The notes below the pieces were generated by a model. It did not search any database. It worked only from the letters and a program-made list of their open reading frames with translations, and had not been told where the DNA came from. From Pontibacter liquoris (lineage in GTDB: Bacteria > Bacteroidota > Bacteroidia > Cytophagales > Hymenobacteraceae), in contig NZ_JALEBG010000001.1 of NCBI RefSeq assembly GCF_022758235.1, positions 620,001 to 684,000 of the forward strand: a stretch of DNA of 64,000 nt, given 5' to 3'. Positions 54,801 through 62,555 of the stretch are shown here, in pieces. Within the stretch, counting starts at the first letter, position 1. Every line of letters starts with the position of its first letter. The translations under genes were made by a program, and so were the position numbers.

Positions 54801-54970
54801 GCAACGCTGGCTCCGATCAGGGGCTCTCCCTGGTCAGAGATCACCTTGCCCGAAACCGTAACAGCATACCTGCTGTTGATAGCTAAAGGGTGAGGATTAG
54901 CATGGCTAACTGTACTGTAGCAACTCGCTGCTATGGTACAGTTAATAGCTAGGAATAAAATTTTCTTCAT
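51824..54970 (-). CDS. SusC/RagA-family TonB-dependent outer-membrane transporter
   Basis: A 1048-residue receptor for energy-dependent uptake of oligosaccharides. The order is: signal peptide (1-24), carboxypeptidase-like regulatory domain (about 30-112, with GKVISDQGEPLIGASVALKG), TonB box and plug (EEVVVVGYGTQKKSVVTGAI and onward, about 115-235), then a beta barrel of 22 strands to the C-terminal Phe (SRSYMLGVNVGF). No FecR-type signalling extension is present at the N-terminus, so an ECF sigma/anti-sigma circuit is not indicated. It heads the SusC-SusD-PKD-GH16 unit, which is typical of laminarin loci. Confidence 0.96.
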   Translation of the reverse strand: MKKILFLAINCTIAASCYSTVSHANPHPLAINSRYAVTVSGKVISDQGEPLIGASVALKGTTTGAITNVSGEYSLTVPDEGGTLVISYIGFITQEVPINNRTTINITLQTDAKALEEVVVVGYGTQKKSVVTGAITSLKASDIENQQVTRVEQALQGRTSGVTVVSSSGAPGASATVRVRGITTLNNNDPLYVVDGVVVNGGIDYLNQADIASIEVLKDAASAAIYGTRGAAGVILVTTKKGKEGSIRVNYNAYYGTQAPVRKLDLLNATEYATLRNEASVAAGGPIKYEDPRSLGQGTNWQDLVFDDDARIQNHEISLSGGNDRSTFYTSFGYLDQEGIVTPEISNYKRYNIRLNATHKLAKWITVGQNLGYSHIKSQGGLNTNSEFGGPLSSAINLDPVTPALITDAAILEDPGSVYNNKPVMRNALGYPYGISTEVQQEMTNPLAYIQTQLGNYGWSDNFVGNAFAEVEPIEGLKFRSTVGTKLAYWGGESFRPIYYLNAATESKLTAFNRDRNMAFDYNIENIVSYTRSIAKHNFTALLGQGAYKDNNSSGTYISFSNIPATSFDEASFNLKVPTANRTSDAYEGIEHTISSLFGRVIYNYDEKYLFTGIIRRDGSSRFGANNKYGYFPSASLGWVASRENFWPENDLVNFLKVRGSYGVVGNDAIDNFRFVSTVGPGRNYTFGNDNYYIGYSPNAPANPDLKWEQTSQTNVGFEATIFQDFNLTFDWFNKKTTGILQPIQLPGYVGATGQPFGNVADMENKGIELELGYGKQIGELNFRLNGNVAYLQNEVTYLGQGKEFLDGGAGVQNIAYPLTRTAVGQPVGAFYGFKTLGIFQNEAEVANYKNGDGTVIQPNAKPGDFRWADTNNDGKIDESDRTFLGSPLPDWTYGITLNAAWKNFDLLIFGQGVAGNKIFQGLRRLDIPSANFQKAALGRWTGEGTSNTFPRLTTEDSNKNFTNPSDFYLEDGDYFRIKTLQLGYTLPQALTEKWHMQKLRVYASSNNLITFTEYTGYDPEIGGGSLGIDRAFYPQSRSYMLGVNVGF

Positions 54971-55823
54971 TTGTACTAGTTAGGTTAAAATAGTTAGGAA
55001 ACGGTAATAGGCGCAGCCAGCCCAGAAGCCTGCAAGTTGTTAGGACCAAAGGCACTAACTCATGTAATCCGGCCATGCGCGTCGTTAAGATAGAGTAGGT
55101 AGGATAGGAAATGACGCTATGCAAGCGGTTTCATAGTAAAGGAAATCAGGAAAGTTTATGCTACTTAAAGCGCTGCCCATAAAGCATATCGCATTTGATT
55201 GTTGTGGCGAAAGGCAGAACATGTTAAAAGGTTGTAGAGGTGTACTATCGTATAAAATTAATTACCTGAACACAGAAATAAGGCAGGTTTATGTAACGGA
55301 AATAAAGTTTATTGGCATCATAGCTGCATAGTAAAGGGCCTTTTCTGGCAGCAAATATAGGTTATAAATAAGTATAAAAAAGCGATTACTTACTATATTA
55401 TTCCTGAGATTTGTCAGGTTTAATTTATTTTATTCTGATATATTTACCATAGTTTAATCTATCGGCAATGCCTCAGTCAGTTTCTGGCTTCGGCTAAAAT
55501 CGGTAAGGGTACTAAAGATAAAAAGGTGCAAAAAGGGGGTGCGTTGTAGAAAGGCGTTTCCTGATTTTTAGCTAGGCTATATCAAGACGAAACAAGGGCA
55601 GAAGGCTGCTAATGCACGCTATTGTGCTCTGTTATAGAAAAGTAATGGGTGCAAGTATGGCGCTACCCCAGCCACCTAAAAAGCAAAGAAGCTTGGACCC
55701 TAAGATAAAAGAGCGGGTAGGAGAGCTGCATCACAGGGCCTTGCAATATACTGAGTTCTAAAAAAGAATGGCTGCCTGTTCCGAAAACAGGCAGCCATCT
55801 ATACTTGTAATCAGATACCAGAC
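54971..55823. other. 853-base gene-free leader upstream of the glucan locus
   Basis: It should carry the susC promoter: a possible minus-strand -7 box TATATTTG lies at 55359-55352, with no clear -33 partner. The yebC terminator (AATGGCTGCCTGTT / AACAGGCAGCCATT) is at 55760-55799. No regulator gene or strong repeats are seen; the region is AT-rich at 55370-55480. Confidence 0.6.
55760..55799 (-). terminator. Terminator of the YebC gene
   Basis: A 14-base stem (ATGGCTGCCTGTT / AACAGGCAGCCAT); read on the minus strand it ends in TTCTTTTTT. It lies 24 bases beyond the stop. Confidence 0.9.
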
Positions 55824-56531
55824 TTAGGCCATGTTGTGGTACACAGCCTGCACATCGTCATCTTCCTCGATCTTTTCGATCAGGTTTTCAATTTCTTCTT
55901 CCTGCTCTTCTGTCAGGTCGGTGCGGGTGTTGGGAATGCGCTGCAGCTCTGCACTGATCACGTTCAGGCCTTTTTCTTCCAGCGCTTTCTGCATCATGCC
56001 AAAGTCAGTGAAAGCGGTTTCTACAATGATCTCGCCTTCGTGCTCGTAAATATCTTCTGCGCCGAAATCGATCAGTTCCAGTTCCAGTTCCTCCACATCC
56101 AGTCCTTCCGAAGCGATTTTGAAAACGCCCTTGCGGGTGAAAATAAAATCAAGCGAACCGGTTTTGCCTAACGCACCGCCGCCACGCGAGAAGTATACCC
56201 GCATGTTGGCCACAGTCCGGTTAATATTATCAGTAGCCGTCTCTACAAGTATGGCGATGCCGTAGGGGCCATAGCCCTCGTATACTACTTCATCATAATT
56301 TTTTTCTTCTTTAGACGAAGCACGTTTTATAGCCGCTTCCACTCGGTCTTTGGGCATGTTAACGCCTTTGGCGTTTTGCATGGCCGTACGCAGGCGGGCA
56401 TTTGTCTCAGGATTAGGCCCACCTTCTTTTACAGCGATTACTATTTCCTTGCCAAGGCGGGTAAAGGCCTTCGACATTTTGTCCCAACGTTTAAATTTAC
56501 GGGCTTTTCTAAATTCAAATGCGCGTCCCAT
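55824..56531 (-). CDS. YebC/TACO1-family protein
   Basis: A 235-residue protein of the YebC/PmpR/TACO1 family. Seen: the FTRLGKEIVIAVKEGGPNPETN start block, KGVNMPKDRVEAAIKRASS, and the GPYGIAILVETATDN stretch. The family was annotated as a transcriptional regulator, but some members help ribosomes through Pro-rich stretches. It is single, with TAACTTTG (minus strand, 56564-56557) as a possible -7 box 26 bases upstream of the start. The strand matches the lpx cluster, but the gap of 239 bases and terminator argue against an operon. Confidence 0.93.
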   Translation of the reverse strand: MGRAFEFRKARKFKRWDKMSKAFTRLGKEIVIAVKEGGPNPETNARLRTAMQNAKGVNMPKDRVEAAIKRASSKEEKNYDEVVYEGYGPYGIAILVETATDNINRTVANMRVYFSRGGGALGKTGSLDFIFTRKGVFKIASEGLDVEELELELIDFGAEDIYEHEGEIIVETAFTDFGMMQKALEEKGLNVISAELQRIPNTRTDLTEEQEEEIENLIEKIEEDDDVQAVYHNMA

Positions 56532-56770
56532 AGTATGTGGTTATGTGAGTATGATGCAAAGTTAGGCAGCTTACGTGTAAATTGATAGTGAAGGCAGGAA
56601 AAACGTTGCTCGTTTTTCGCGGGCTGTTTATTGCCAAAAAATCGTCTCCAGTTATAGTCAGAACATGCAGCTCTTGCCGGTAACAGCCCGAAGAAATGCT
56701 AAGATAAGTATACTTTGGCTTAGAGGAATGTATCTGCTACGTCAGCTTCCGAAAAACGATCATCGAACAA

Positions 56771-57403
56771 CTACTTCCTGGCAACCTGATGGAAGTCGGT
56801 GATGTGCAGGTGATGCTGGCAAAAGCTATACTCGTGCGCAATATTAGAGCCTACAATAATCAAGCGGTTTTCCTGGTTTAGCGCCACATGCTCCTGGTAC
56901 CAGGCAATGCCTTCCTGGTCCAGGTTGGTGGTCGGCTCGTCGAGCAGCAGGAGGGAGGTGTCTGCGTAAATGGCCATGCCCAGTTTCAGACGCTGCTTCA
57001 TCCCCGACGAGAAGTCTTTCACATACTTGTTGCGGGCCCGTTGCAGGCCCATGCGCTCGATCAGTTGCTCGTTGGAAAGGTCGTGGCGCAGGGATTTGAA
57101 GCGGGTATGGAACGCCAGCATCTCGATCAGGGTAAATTCCTCTACCAGCTCCAGGTATGGCGCAGTGAGGGAGAGATGCTGGTATACTTTGTCGTGCTCG
57201 ATTATTTTGCCGCCCAGCGCGTAGGAAATATTGCCTTCGCTGTGGAGGTTGTAACCGGCTACAACCGTAAGAAGAGTGGATTTGCCGGAGCCGTTATGGC
57301 CAAGTATGGCATAGGAGCTGCCTGGCTCAAAGGTATAGGTCAGGTTCCGGAAAATCCACTCGTAATTATAGCGTTTACCTAAGCCCGTTAGGTTAATTTG
57401 CAT
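56771..57403 (-). CDS. ABC transporter ATP-binding protein
   Basis: A 210-residue ATPase. Walker A is LGHNGSGKST near residue 35, the signature motif is DFSSGMKQRLKLG, Walker B is SLLLLDEPTTNLD, and the switch His occurs near IVGSNIAHE. The start at ATG 57403 (MQINLTGLGKRYNY) gives a normal ABC N-terminus; the 14-residue extension lies within lpxA. It overlaps the 3' end of lpxA by 11 bases, so it is probably translated with the lipid A genes. No permease gene is next to it. Its partner and cargo are unknown; a lipid or cell envelope export role is a guess from context. Confidence 0.87.
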   Translation of the reverse strand: MQINLTGLGKRYNYEWIFRNLTYTFEPGSSYAILGHNGSGKSTLLTVVAGYNLHSEGNISYALGGKIIEHDKVYQHLSLTAPYLELVEEFTLIEMLAFHTRFKSLRHDLSNEQLIERMGLQRARNKYVKDFSSGMKQRLKLGMAIYADTSLLLLDEPTTNLDQEGIAWYQEHVALNQENRLIIVGSNIAHEYSFCQHHLHITDFHQVARK

Positions 57404-58184
57404 CTTTGGAAAAATAGCTTCGGATGATGCCGCGGCCCGATCCACGCAGGAAGTTGGTCACCTCGTCGCGTTCGCGGCTTGGGGGCAGTTCCAACTCGAT
57501 CGTATCCAGGGCCTGGGTGTTGTTGAGGCTGCTCATGAACAGGATGCGGTAGATCTGCTGGATCTCGTTTATCTGCTCGCTTACAAAACCTCTGCGGCGC
57601 ATACCTACCGAGTTTATACCGGCGTAGGAGAGCGGCTCGCGGGCAGCTTTCACAAACGGCGGCACATCTTTTAGCACGTGCGATCCGCCGGAAATAAAGG
57701 CGTGCGCCCCGATCTTTACAAACTGGTGCACGGCACTGGTAGCGCTGATGATGGCATAATCGCCTACATCTACGTGGCCGGCCATCTGCACGGCGTTACC
57801 GATAATGCAGCTGTTGCCTACATTGCAGTCGTGGGCTACGTGCGCGTAGGCCATCACGAGGCAGTTGCTGCCGATAATGGTCTTCATTTTATCGATGGTG
57901 CCGCGGCTAACAGTTACAAACTCCCGGATCACGGTATTGTCGCCGATGTAGGCCGTGGTTACCTCGCCGGCAAACTTCAGGTCCTGGGGCACCGAAGAGA
58001 TCACGGCTCCCGGAAAAATCTTGCAATTGCGGCCGATGCGGGCACCTTCCATAATCACGGCGTTTGATCCGATCCAGGTACCTTCTCCGATCTCCACGTT
58101 TTTATGGATCGTAACAAACGGCTCTACGACCACGTTCTGGGCGATCTTAGCCTCCGGATGAATGTATGCTAATGGCTGATTCAT
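57393..58184 (-). CDS. lpxA: UDP-N-acetylglucosamine O-acyltransferase
   Basis: A 263-residue left-handed beta-helix enzyme that attaches the first acyl chain to UDP-GlcNAc, starting lipid A synthesis. The hexapeptide repeats run from about 8 to 190 (IHPEAKIAQNVVVEPF, IGEGTWIGSNAVIMEG), with the catalytic His in AHVAHDCNVG. The C-terminal helical domain includes MRRRGFVSEQINEIQQIYR, the family signature. The start overlaps the lpxC-fabZ end by four bases. Length is standard. Confidence 0.96.
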   Translation of the reverse strand: MNQPLAYIHPEAKIAQNVVVEPFVTIHKNVEIGEGTWIGSNAVIMEGARIGRNCKIFPGAVISSVPQDLKFAGEVTTAYIGDNTVIREFVTVSRGTIDKMKTIIGSNCLVMAYAHVAHDCNVGNSCIIGNAVQMAGHVDVGDYAIISATSAVHQFVKIGAHAFISGGSHVLKDVPPFVKAAREPLSYAGINSVGMRRRGFVSEQINEIQQIYRILFMSSLNNTQALDTIELELPPSRERDEVTNFLRGSGRGIIRSYFSKDAN

Positions 58185-59575
58185 GCGTCTTTCTTTACTA
58201 TACTTGCTGACATTTCCGCTTCCATCACCAACTGACCGGCTACAAAAGCCTGGCCACTCATTTTGGCGATGCCCCGTTTGATGGGCGCCAGCAGTTCACA
58301 TTTAAAAATAATTGTATCCCCCGGAATCACTTTCCGCTTAAAACGGCACTTGTCTATGCCCAGAAAGTAGGTCCAGTAATCTTCCGGATTTTCCACGGTG
58401 TTAAGCACCAGGATGCCGCCTGTCTGCGCCATGGCCTCTATCTGCACCACGCCCGGCAGCACAGGGTTGCCCGGAAAGTGGCCCTGGAAAAAGGGCTCGT
58501 TCATGGTCACGTTCTTTACCCCCGTCACCGTGGTTTCGTCGAGGTGAATGATCTTATCGATCAGCAAAAAAGGATAGCGGTGGGGCAGGGTGGCCGAGAT
58601 CTGGTTGATATCCATGACCGGCGGCTTTTTAGGATCGTAAGTAGGCACGTTCTTGATCGCCGCTTCCTGTATGAGCTTTTTTACCTTGCGGGCAAAGGCC
58701 ACGTTGGCCGCATGGCCGGGGCGGGCCGCTAAGATCTGTCCTTTGATAGGGCGGCCGATCAGGGCCAGGTCACCGATCAGGTCCAGCAGCTTGTGGCGGG
58801 CAGGCTCATTCTTAAAGCGCAGCTCGGTGTTGTTGAGCACGCCTTCTTCTTTTACCTCCACCTTCGGCTTTTTCAGCAGCTCCGACAAATGCGAGAGCTC
58901 CTCGTCCTGCACCACCCGATCCACGATCACGATCGCGTTGTCCAGGTCTCCGCCTTTGATCAGGTTTTGTTTGTAAAGAGCTTCCAGCTCGTGCAGGAAC
59001 ACAAACGTGCGGCACGGGGCGATCTCGTCCACAAACTGGGTGATGTTGGTAATGGAGGCGTGCTGGCTACCCAGCACCGGTGAGTTATAATCCACCATCG
59101 CGGTGAGGCGGTAATCGTCCAGCGGAAGGCCGGCAATTTCCACGCCGCGGCTATCGTCTTTGTAGCTGATGCCTTTGGATATCTCGAAGTAGTTGCGCAG
59201 GGCATTCTGCTCCTGTAGCCCCACGCTTTGCAACGCCTTTACAAACTCAATCGAGGAGCCATCCATGATAGGCGGTTCCGGGCCGTCAAGCTCGATCAGC
59301 ACGTTGTCAATCTGCAGGCCCACTAAGGCAGCCAGCGTGTGCTCCACGGTATTTACGCGGGCGCCGTTCTGCTCGATGGTGGTGCCCCGCGACAGGTCGA
59401 CCACATTGTCTACATCAGCTGCCACAATTGGCTGGCCTGGCATATCAATGCGCTGAAACTTGTACCCATGATTTGCAGGTGCAGGCTTAAACGTCATGTT
59501 TGAAACCACTCCGGTATGCAACCCAATGCCTGTAATTGTAACCGGGGCCTTTATGGTGTGCTGTTTATCGTTCAT
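58181..59575 (-). CDS. lpxC/fabZ: Bifunctional LpxC-FabZ
   Basis: A 464-residue fusion. Residues 1-300 are the zinc deacetylase LpxC (committed step of lipid A synthesis), with the TVEHTLAALVGLQIDN and ARHKLLDLIGDLALIGRPIKG motifs supplying the zinc His and Asp. Residues about 315-464 are 3-hydroxyacyl-ACP dehydratase FabZ (RYPFLLIDKI, then HFPGNPVLPGVVQIEAMAQ with catalytic His and Glu). This fusion is typical of Bacteroidota. The start is ATG 59575; the GTG one codon earlier is less likely. It lies between lpxD and lpxA. Confidence 0.97.
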   Translation of the reverse strand: MNDKQHTIKAPVTITGIGLHTGVVSNMTFKPAPANHGYKFQRIDMPGQPIVAADVDNVVDLSRGTTIEQNGARVNTVEHTLAALVGLQIDNVLIELDGPEPPIMDGSSIEFVKALQSVGLQEQNALRNYFEISKGISYKDDSRGVEIAGLPLDDYRLTAMVDYNSPVLGSQHASITNITQFVDEIAPCRTFVFLHELEALYKQNLIKGGDLDNAIVIVDRVVQDEELSHLSELLKKPKVEVKEEGVLNNTELRFKNEPARHKLLDLIGDLALIGRPIKGQILAARPGHAANVAFARKVKKLIQEAAIKNVPTYDPKKPPVMDINQISATLPHRYPFLLIDKIIHLDETTVTGVKNVTMNEPFFQGHFPGNPVLPGVVQIEAMAQTGGILVLNTVENPEDYWTYFLGIDKCRFKRKVIPGDTIIFKCELLAPIKRGIAKMSGQAFVAGQLVMEAEMSASIVKKDA

Positions 59576-59611
59576 CACGTATCTATAGTCGTGTTAAGAG
59601 CTTGGTTAAGA

Positions 59612-59645
59612 ACAGCAGCGGCAGCTGTTTTGCTGCCGCTGCTGT
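59612..59645. promoter_or_regulatory. Strong hairpin between lpxD and lpxC-fabZ
   Basis: A 14-base perfect stem ACAGCAGCGGCAGC / GCTGCCGCTGCTGT with a six-base loop, 37 bases upstream of the lpxC start. No proper U-run follows on the minus strand (TTCTT only), so it may attenuate or stabilise the message rather than stop it. Confidence 0.6.
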
Positions 59646-59749
59646 CTGCAGTCAACCGGGGAGTTACCCCTTTGCACCTGCAAACTTAAGATTTTATATG
59701 AGGTCTTGCTATTTTTTTTACGGAACCGATCGGATTGCAAAAAGGGTTG

Positions 59750-60772
59750 CTATACCTTCTCTTTCAGCAGTTCCAGCTCGCGCTGCAGCTCGGGCAGTTT
59801 GCGGAATACGGTCATGGCCCGCAGGTTCTGCTTATAGTCAAATGCCGGTGAGCCCTGGATGATCGTGCCCGGCTCTTTTACAGTTTTGGAAACCCCGGAC
59901 TGCGCACCTACGGTTGTTTTATCGGCCAGGCTGATATGGCCCACAATGCCGGCCTGGCCTGCAATAACGCAGTTGTTGCCTAGCTTGGCAGAGCCGGAGA
60001 TGCCTGCCTGCGCGGCAATAACGGTATGCTTGCCTACTTCCACGTTATGCGCTACCTGCACCAGGTTATCTATTTTGCTGCCTTGTCCAATCAGGGTTGC
60101 CCCCATGGTGGCGCAGTCGATGGTGGTGTTTGCCCCGATCGATACATCATCTCCGAGCACGACGTTGCCAATCTGCGGGATGGCTTTGTAGCTGCCGTCG
60201 GGCTGTGGCGCAAAGCCAAAGCCATCGCTGCCCAGCACTGCGCCGGCATGGATCGTACAGTTGCTACCCACCACAGTGTTGGTGTAAAGTTTAGCGCCGG
60301 CAAAAATGGTGGTGTTATCGCCTATTTTCACGCTATCGCCAATGTATACCTGCGGAAAGATGCGCACGTTCTCGCCGATGGTGCAGTTCTGGCCGATGTA
60401 GGAGAATGCGCCGCGGTAATGGCCGTCGCCGATCTGGCTGCCGGCACCGATGAAAGCGGGTTCTTCCACGCCCACTTTAGAGGCGATCAAGGCTGTCTGG
60501 TAATAATGGAGTAAGACAGAAAAGCTGGTATAAGGATCTTCCACCCGGATCAGGGTAGCAGCAACCGGCTTTTTCAGCTCCAGCTTCTCTGCCACAATTA
60601 CAGCGCTGGCACCGGAAGTATAAAGGAAGGGTTCGTATTTGGAATTTGATAAAAACGCAAGCGCGCCGGCCTGGGCTTCTTCTATCTTGGCTAAAGTGCT
60701 GACCTTGACAGTATTGTCGCCTTCTACGCTACCCTGCAGCAGGTCTGCTATCTGTTGAACAGTGAACTCCAT
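59750..60772 (-). CDS. lpxD: UDP-3-O-(3-hydroxyacyl)glucosamine N-acyltransferase
   Basis: A 340-residue enzyme for the third lipid A step, adding the second acyl chain. N-terminal uridine-binding domain (about 1-100, MEFTVQQIADLLQGSVEGD), then a long left-handed beta helix from 105 to 310 (IGDNTTIFAGAKLYTNTVVG and so on), the catalytic His in QVAHNVEVGKHT, and a C-terminal helix (FRKLPELQRELELLKEKV). It starts the lpx unit downstream of the HD gene; a -7-like TATGTTTG lies at 60828-60821 on the minus strand. Confidence 0.96.
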   Translation of the reverse strand: MEFTVQQIADLLQGSVEGDNTVKVSTLAKIEEAQAGALAFLSNSKYEPFLYTSGASAVIVAEKLELKKPVAATLIRVEDPYTSFSVLLHYYQTALIASKVGVEEPAFIGAGSQIGDGHYRGAFSYIGQNCTIGENVRIFPQVYIGDSVKIGDNTTIFAGAKLYTNTVVGSNCTIHAGAVLGSDGFGFAPQPDGSYKAIPQIGNVVLGDDVSIGANTTIDCATMGATLIGQGSKIDNLVQVAHNVEVGKHTVIAAQAGISGSAKLGNNCVIAGQAGIVGHISLADKTTVGAQSGVSKTVKEPGTIIQGSPAFDYKQNLRAMTVFRKLPELQRELELLKEKV

Positions 60773-61094
60773 TTTGTAAAATTATAGCAAAAACTTAAAA
60801 GTGCTAATGCTTTGGGGGTGCAAACATACTAAAAAGTTACGGGAGGGCTGATACCCCGGGGCCACTATGGGCAAAGATTTCTGGGCTAACCAGGAAAACG
60901 GGCAGCAGCTTATGGCGAGCTCAAGGGCGGAAAAGCAGGTTTAAAGCACAGGCTATACTTTCGGGGCGCTCCAAAGTATAAAGGCATGTCGCAGACCGGC
61001 AGTTGCTGCCAGGCCGGTGCTTTATATGAAAGTATAAAACCGGAAAAGAGGCGGGCAGGGAAGTATAAGCTGCTGCCGTAAGCCGGCAGCAGTG
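60773..61094. other. 322-base spacer between the HD gene and lpxD
   Basis: It contains the HD-gene hairpin (CTGCTGCCG / CGGCAGCAG at 61070-61092), four AAGTATA/TATACTT copies at 60954-61068, and the likely lpxD promoter near 60821. No gene is seen. Confidence 0.6.
61070..61092 (-). terminator. Hairpin just beyond the HD gene
   Basis: A 9-base stem around a five-base loop, directly after the stop codon; read on the minus strand it is followed by CTTATACTTCCC, so the AAGTATA heptamer replaces a normal T-run. Confidence 0.55.
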
Positions 61095-62324
61095 TTAATG
61101 TGCTACTTCTTTGGGGTAGCACACATAATATTTTTCCACCTTATTGCCCAGCGCCCGGATGTTGGGCAGGTCGGATGCCTCGGCCACATCGATCACGTAC
61201 CCGGATTTGGTCAGCACATCGATGGATTGCCCTTCTACCTGGTAGGCATTGTTGCTGATGGTGCCCGAGATCATGAGGTAATGCACGTCTTCCTCGGCTA
61301 CTTTGTAGTGCTCCTGCACCAGCTCGCTGATGCCCAGCAGCAGGTCCTTTTCGATGGGTTTGCTCGAGATCACCACCTTAAACAAGCGGCGGTTCAGGAT
61401 GCTGTTGGCCAGGTAAGAAAGTATAAAGTCGGGGTGAGAGGCCCAGAGTTTGATGCCGCTCCATACATCGTGGTCGTCCAGGCCTACAAAGCGCTCCAAA
61501 ATGCTGCTGTCGCGCTCAAAATCGGCCATGGTAAGGTCGGAGGAGAGAAAGAACTTCAGGTTCGGGCTGGTGTCTACCTCCACGCCCTGCTGCAACAACT
61601 GGCGCGCGCGCTGCACCACGCGCAGCACCATGTTTTCGGCGCTGATCACGGTTTTGTGCAGGTATACCTGCCAGTACATCAGGCGGCGGCTTACCAGAAA
61701 GTTCTCGATGCTGTAAATGGCCTTTTCTTCCACCACCAGCTTGTCGTTGGCAATGTCCAGCATTTTGATGATGCGGTCGGCGCCGATTTTGCCTTCGTAC
61801 ACGCCGGTATAAAAGCTGTCGCGGTTCAGGTAGTCAAGGCGGTCCACATCCAGCTGGCTCGATACGAGCTGGTGAAAGAATTTACGCTCATAGGTACCCT
61901 TGAAAATATTGATTGCCAGCGTTAAGCGGCCTTCAAAAGCCTTGTTGAGCATGTGCATAATATGCAGCGAGAGGCTCTCGTGGTACACATTCTTGAAGAT
62001 AGCGGTTTCTAAGGCATGGGAAAAAGGGCCATGGCCAATGTCGTGGAGCAGGATGGCAATGAGGGAGGCTTCCAGCTCGTTATCGAAAATTTCGTTATTT
62101 TTACTTTTCAGGGTGCTCAGGGCCGTGTCCATCAGGTGCATGGCGCCCAGCGCATGATGAAAACGGGTGTGCAGCGCCCCGGGGTATACCATCTCTGTTA
62201 AGCCCAGCTGCTTGATGCGGCGCAGGCGCTGAAAGAAAGGGTGCTCAATAATATCGAAAATGAGATCAGACGGAACGGTAATAAAACCGTAAACGGGGTC
62301 GTTGAAGATTTTTTTCTTATTCAC
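61095..62324 (-). CDS. HD-domain phosphohydrolase (SAMHD1/dGTPase-like)
   Basis: A 409-residue HD-superfamily protein. The metal site is His57 in FHHALGAMHLM with His94-Asp95 in LLHDIGHGPFSHALE and a later Asp in LDVDRLDYLNRDSFYTGV. The region PVYGFITVPSDLIFDIIEHPFFQRLRRIKQLG is a family signature. Relatives hydrolyse dNTPs or other phosphorylated nucleotides; the exact substrate is unclear. It is often found near lpxD in Cytophagales, as here, though the genes are separated by a hairpin and 322 bases. Confidence 0.88.
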   Translation of the reverse strand: MNKKKIFNDPVYGFITVPSDLIFDIIEHPFFQRLRRIKQLGLTEMVYPGALHTRFHHALGAMHLMDTALSTLKSKNNEIFDNELEASLIAILLHDIGHGPFSHALETAIFKNVYHESLSLHIMHMLNKAFEGRLTLAINIFKGTYERKFFHQLVSSQLDVDRLDYLNRDSFYTGVYEGKIGADRIIKMLDIANDKLVVEEKAIYSIENFLVSRRLMYWQVYLHKTVISAENMVLRVVQRARQLLQQGVEVDTSPNLKFFLSSDLTMADFERDSSILERFVGLDDHDVWSGIKLWASHPDFILSYLANSILNRRLFKVVISSKPIEKDLLLGISELVQEHYKVAEEDVHYLMISGTISNNAYQVEGQSIDVLTKSGYVIDVAEASDLPNIRALGNKVEKYYVCYPKEVAH

Positions 62325-62502
62325 GAAGCAGGAAGGTTTACTGGCTGAACGTTTTATTTGTTGACAGGGTATGGCCGTGCTTGCCGGCTATGTTGGGTTA
62401 CGGCCACCAGCGCATCCGTTTTACGCGTACCTGAAAGCATCGTATGTATATAATGGTACGTTTTTGCGTACATCCCAAGTATACATGTATAAGTACTTAG
62501 CA

Positions 62503-62535
62503 GCTCAACAAATTAACAGTTCAACAGTTTAGCCA
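62503..62535. repeat. AACAGTTCAACAG near-tandem stretch before porX
   Basis: CAGCTCAACAAATTAACAGT then TCAACAGTTTAGCC: short AT-rich units of the same general kind as at 31856-31939. It lies 21 bases upstream of the porX start. Confidence 0.55.
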
Positions 62536-62555
62536 TCAATTACTAGTATAAAACT

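Noticed and set aside
54026..54886. 286-codon plus-strand open frame
   Set aside because: It is the antisense shadow of the plug region of the SusC-like gene.
61092..61925. 277-codon plus-strand open frame
   Set aside because: It is antisense to the HD phosphohydrolase, which has complete metal-binding motifs; the plus product is His/Val-rich in the way of antisense frames.
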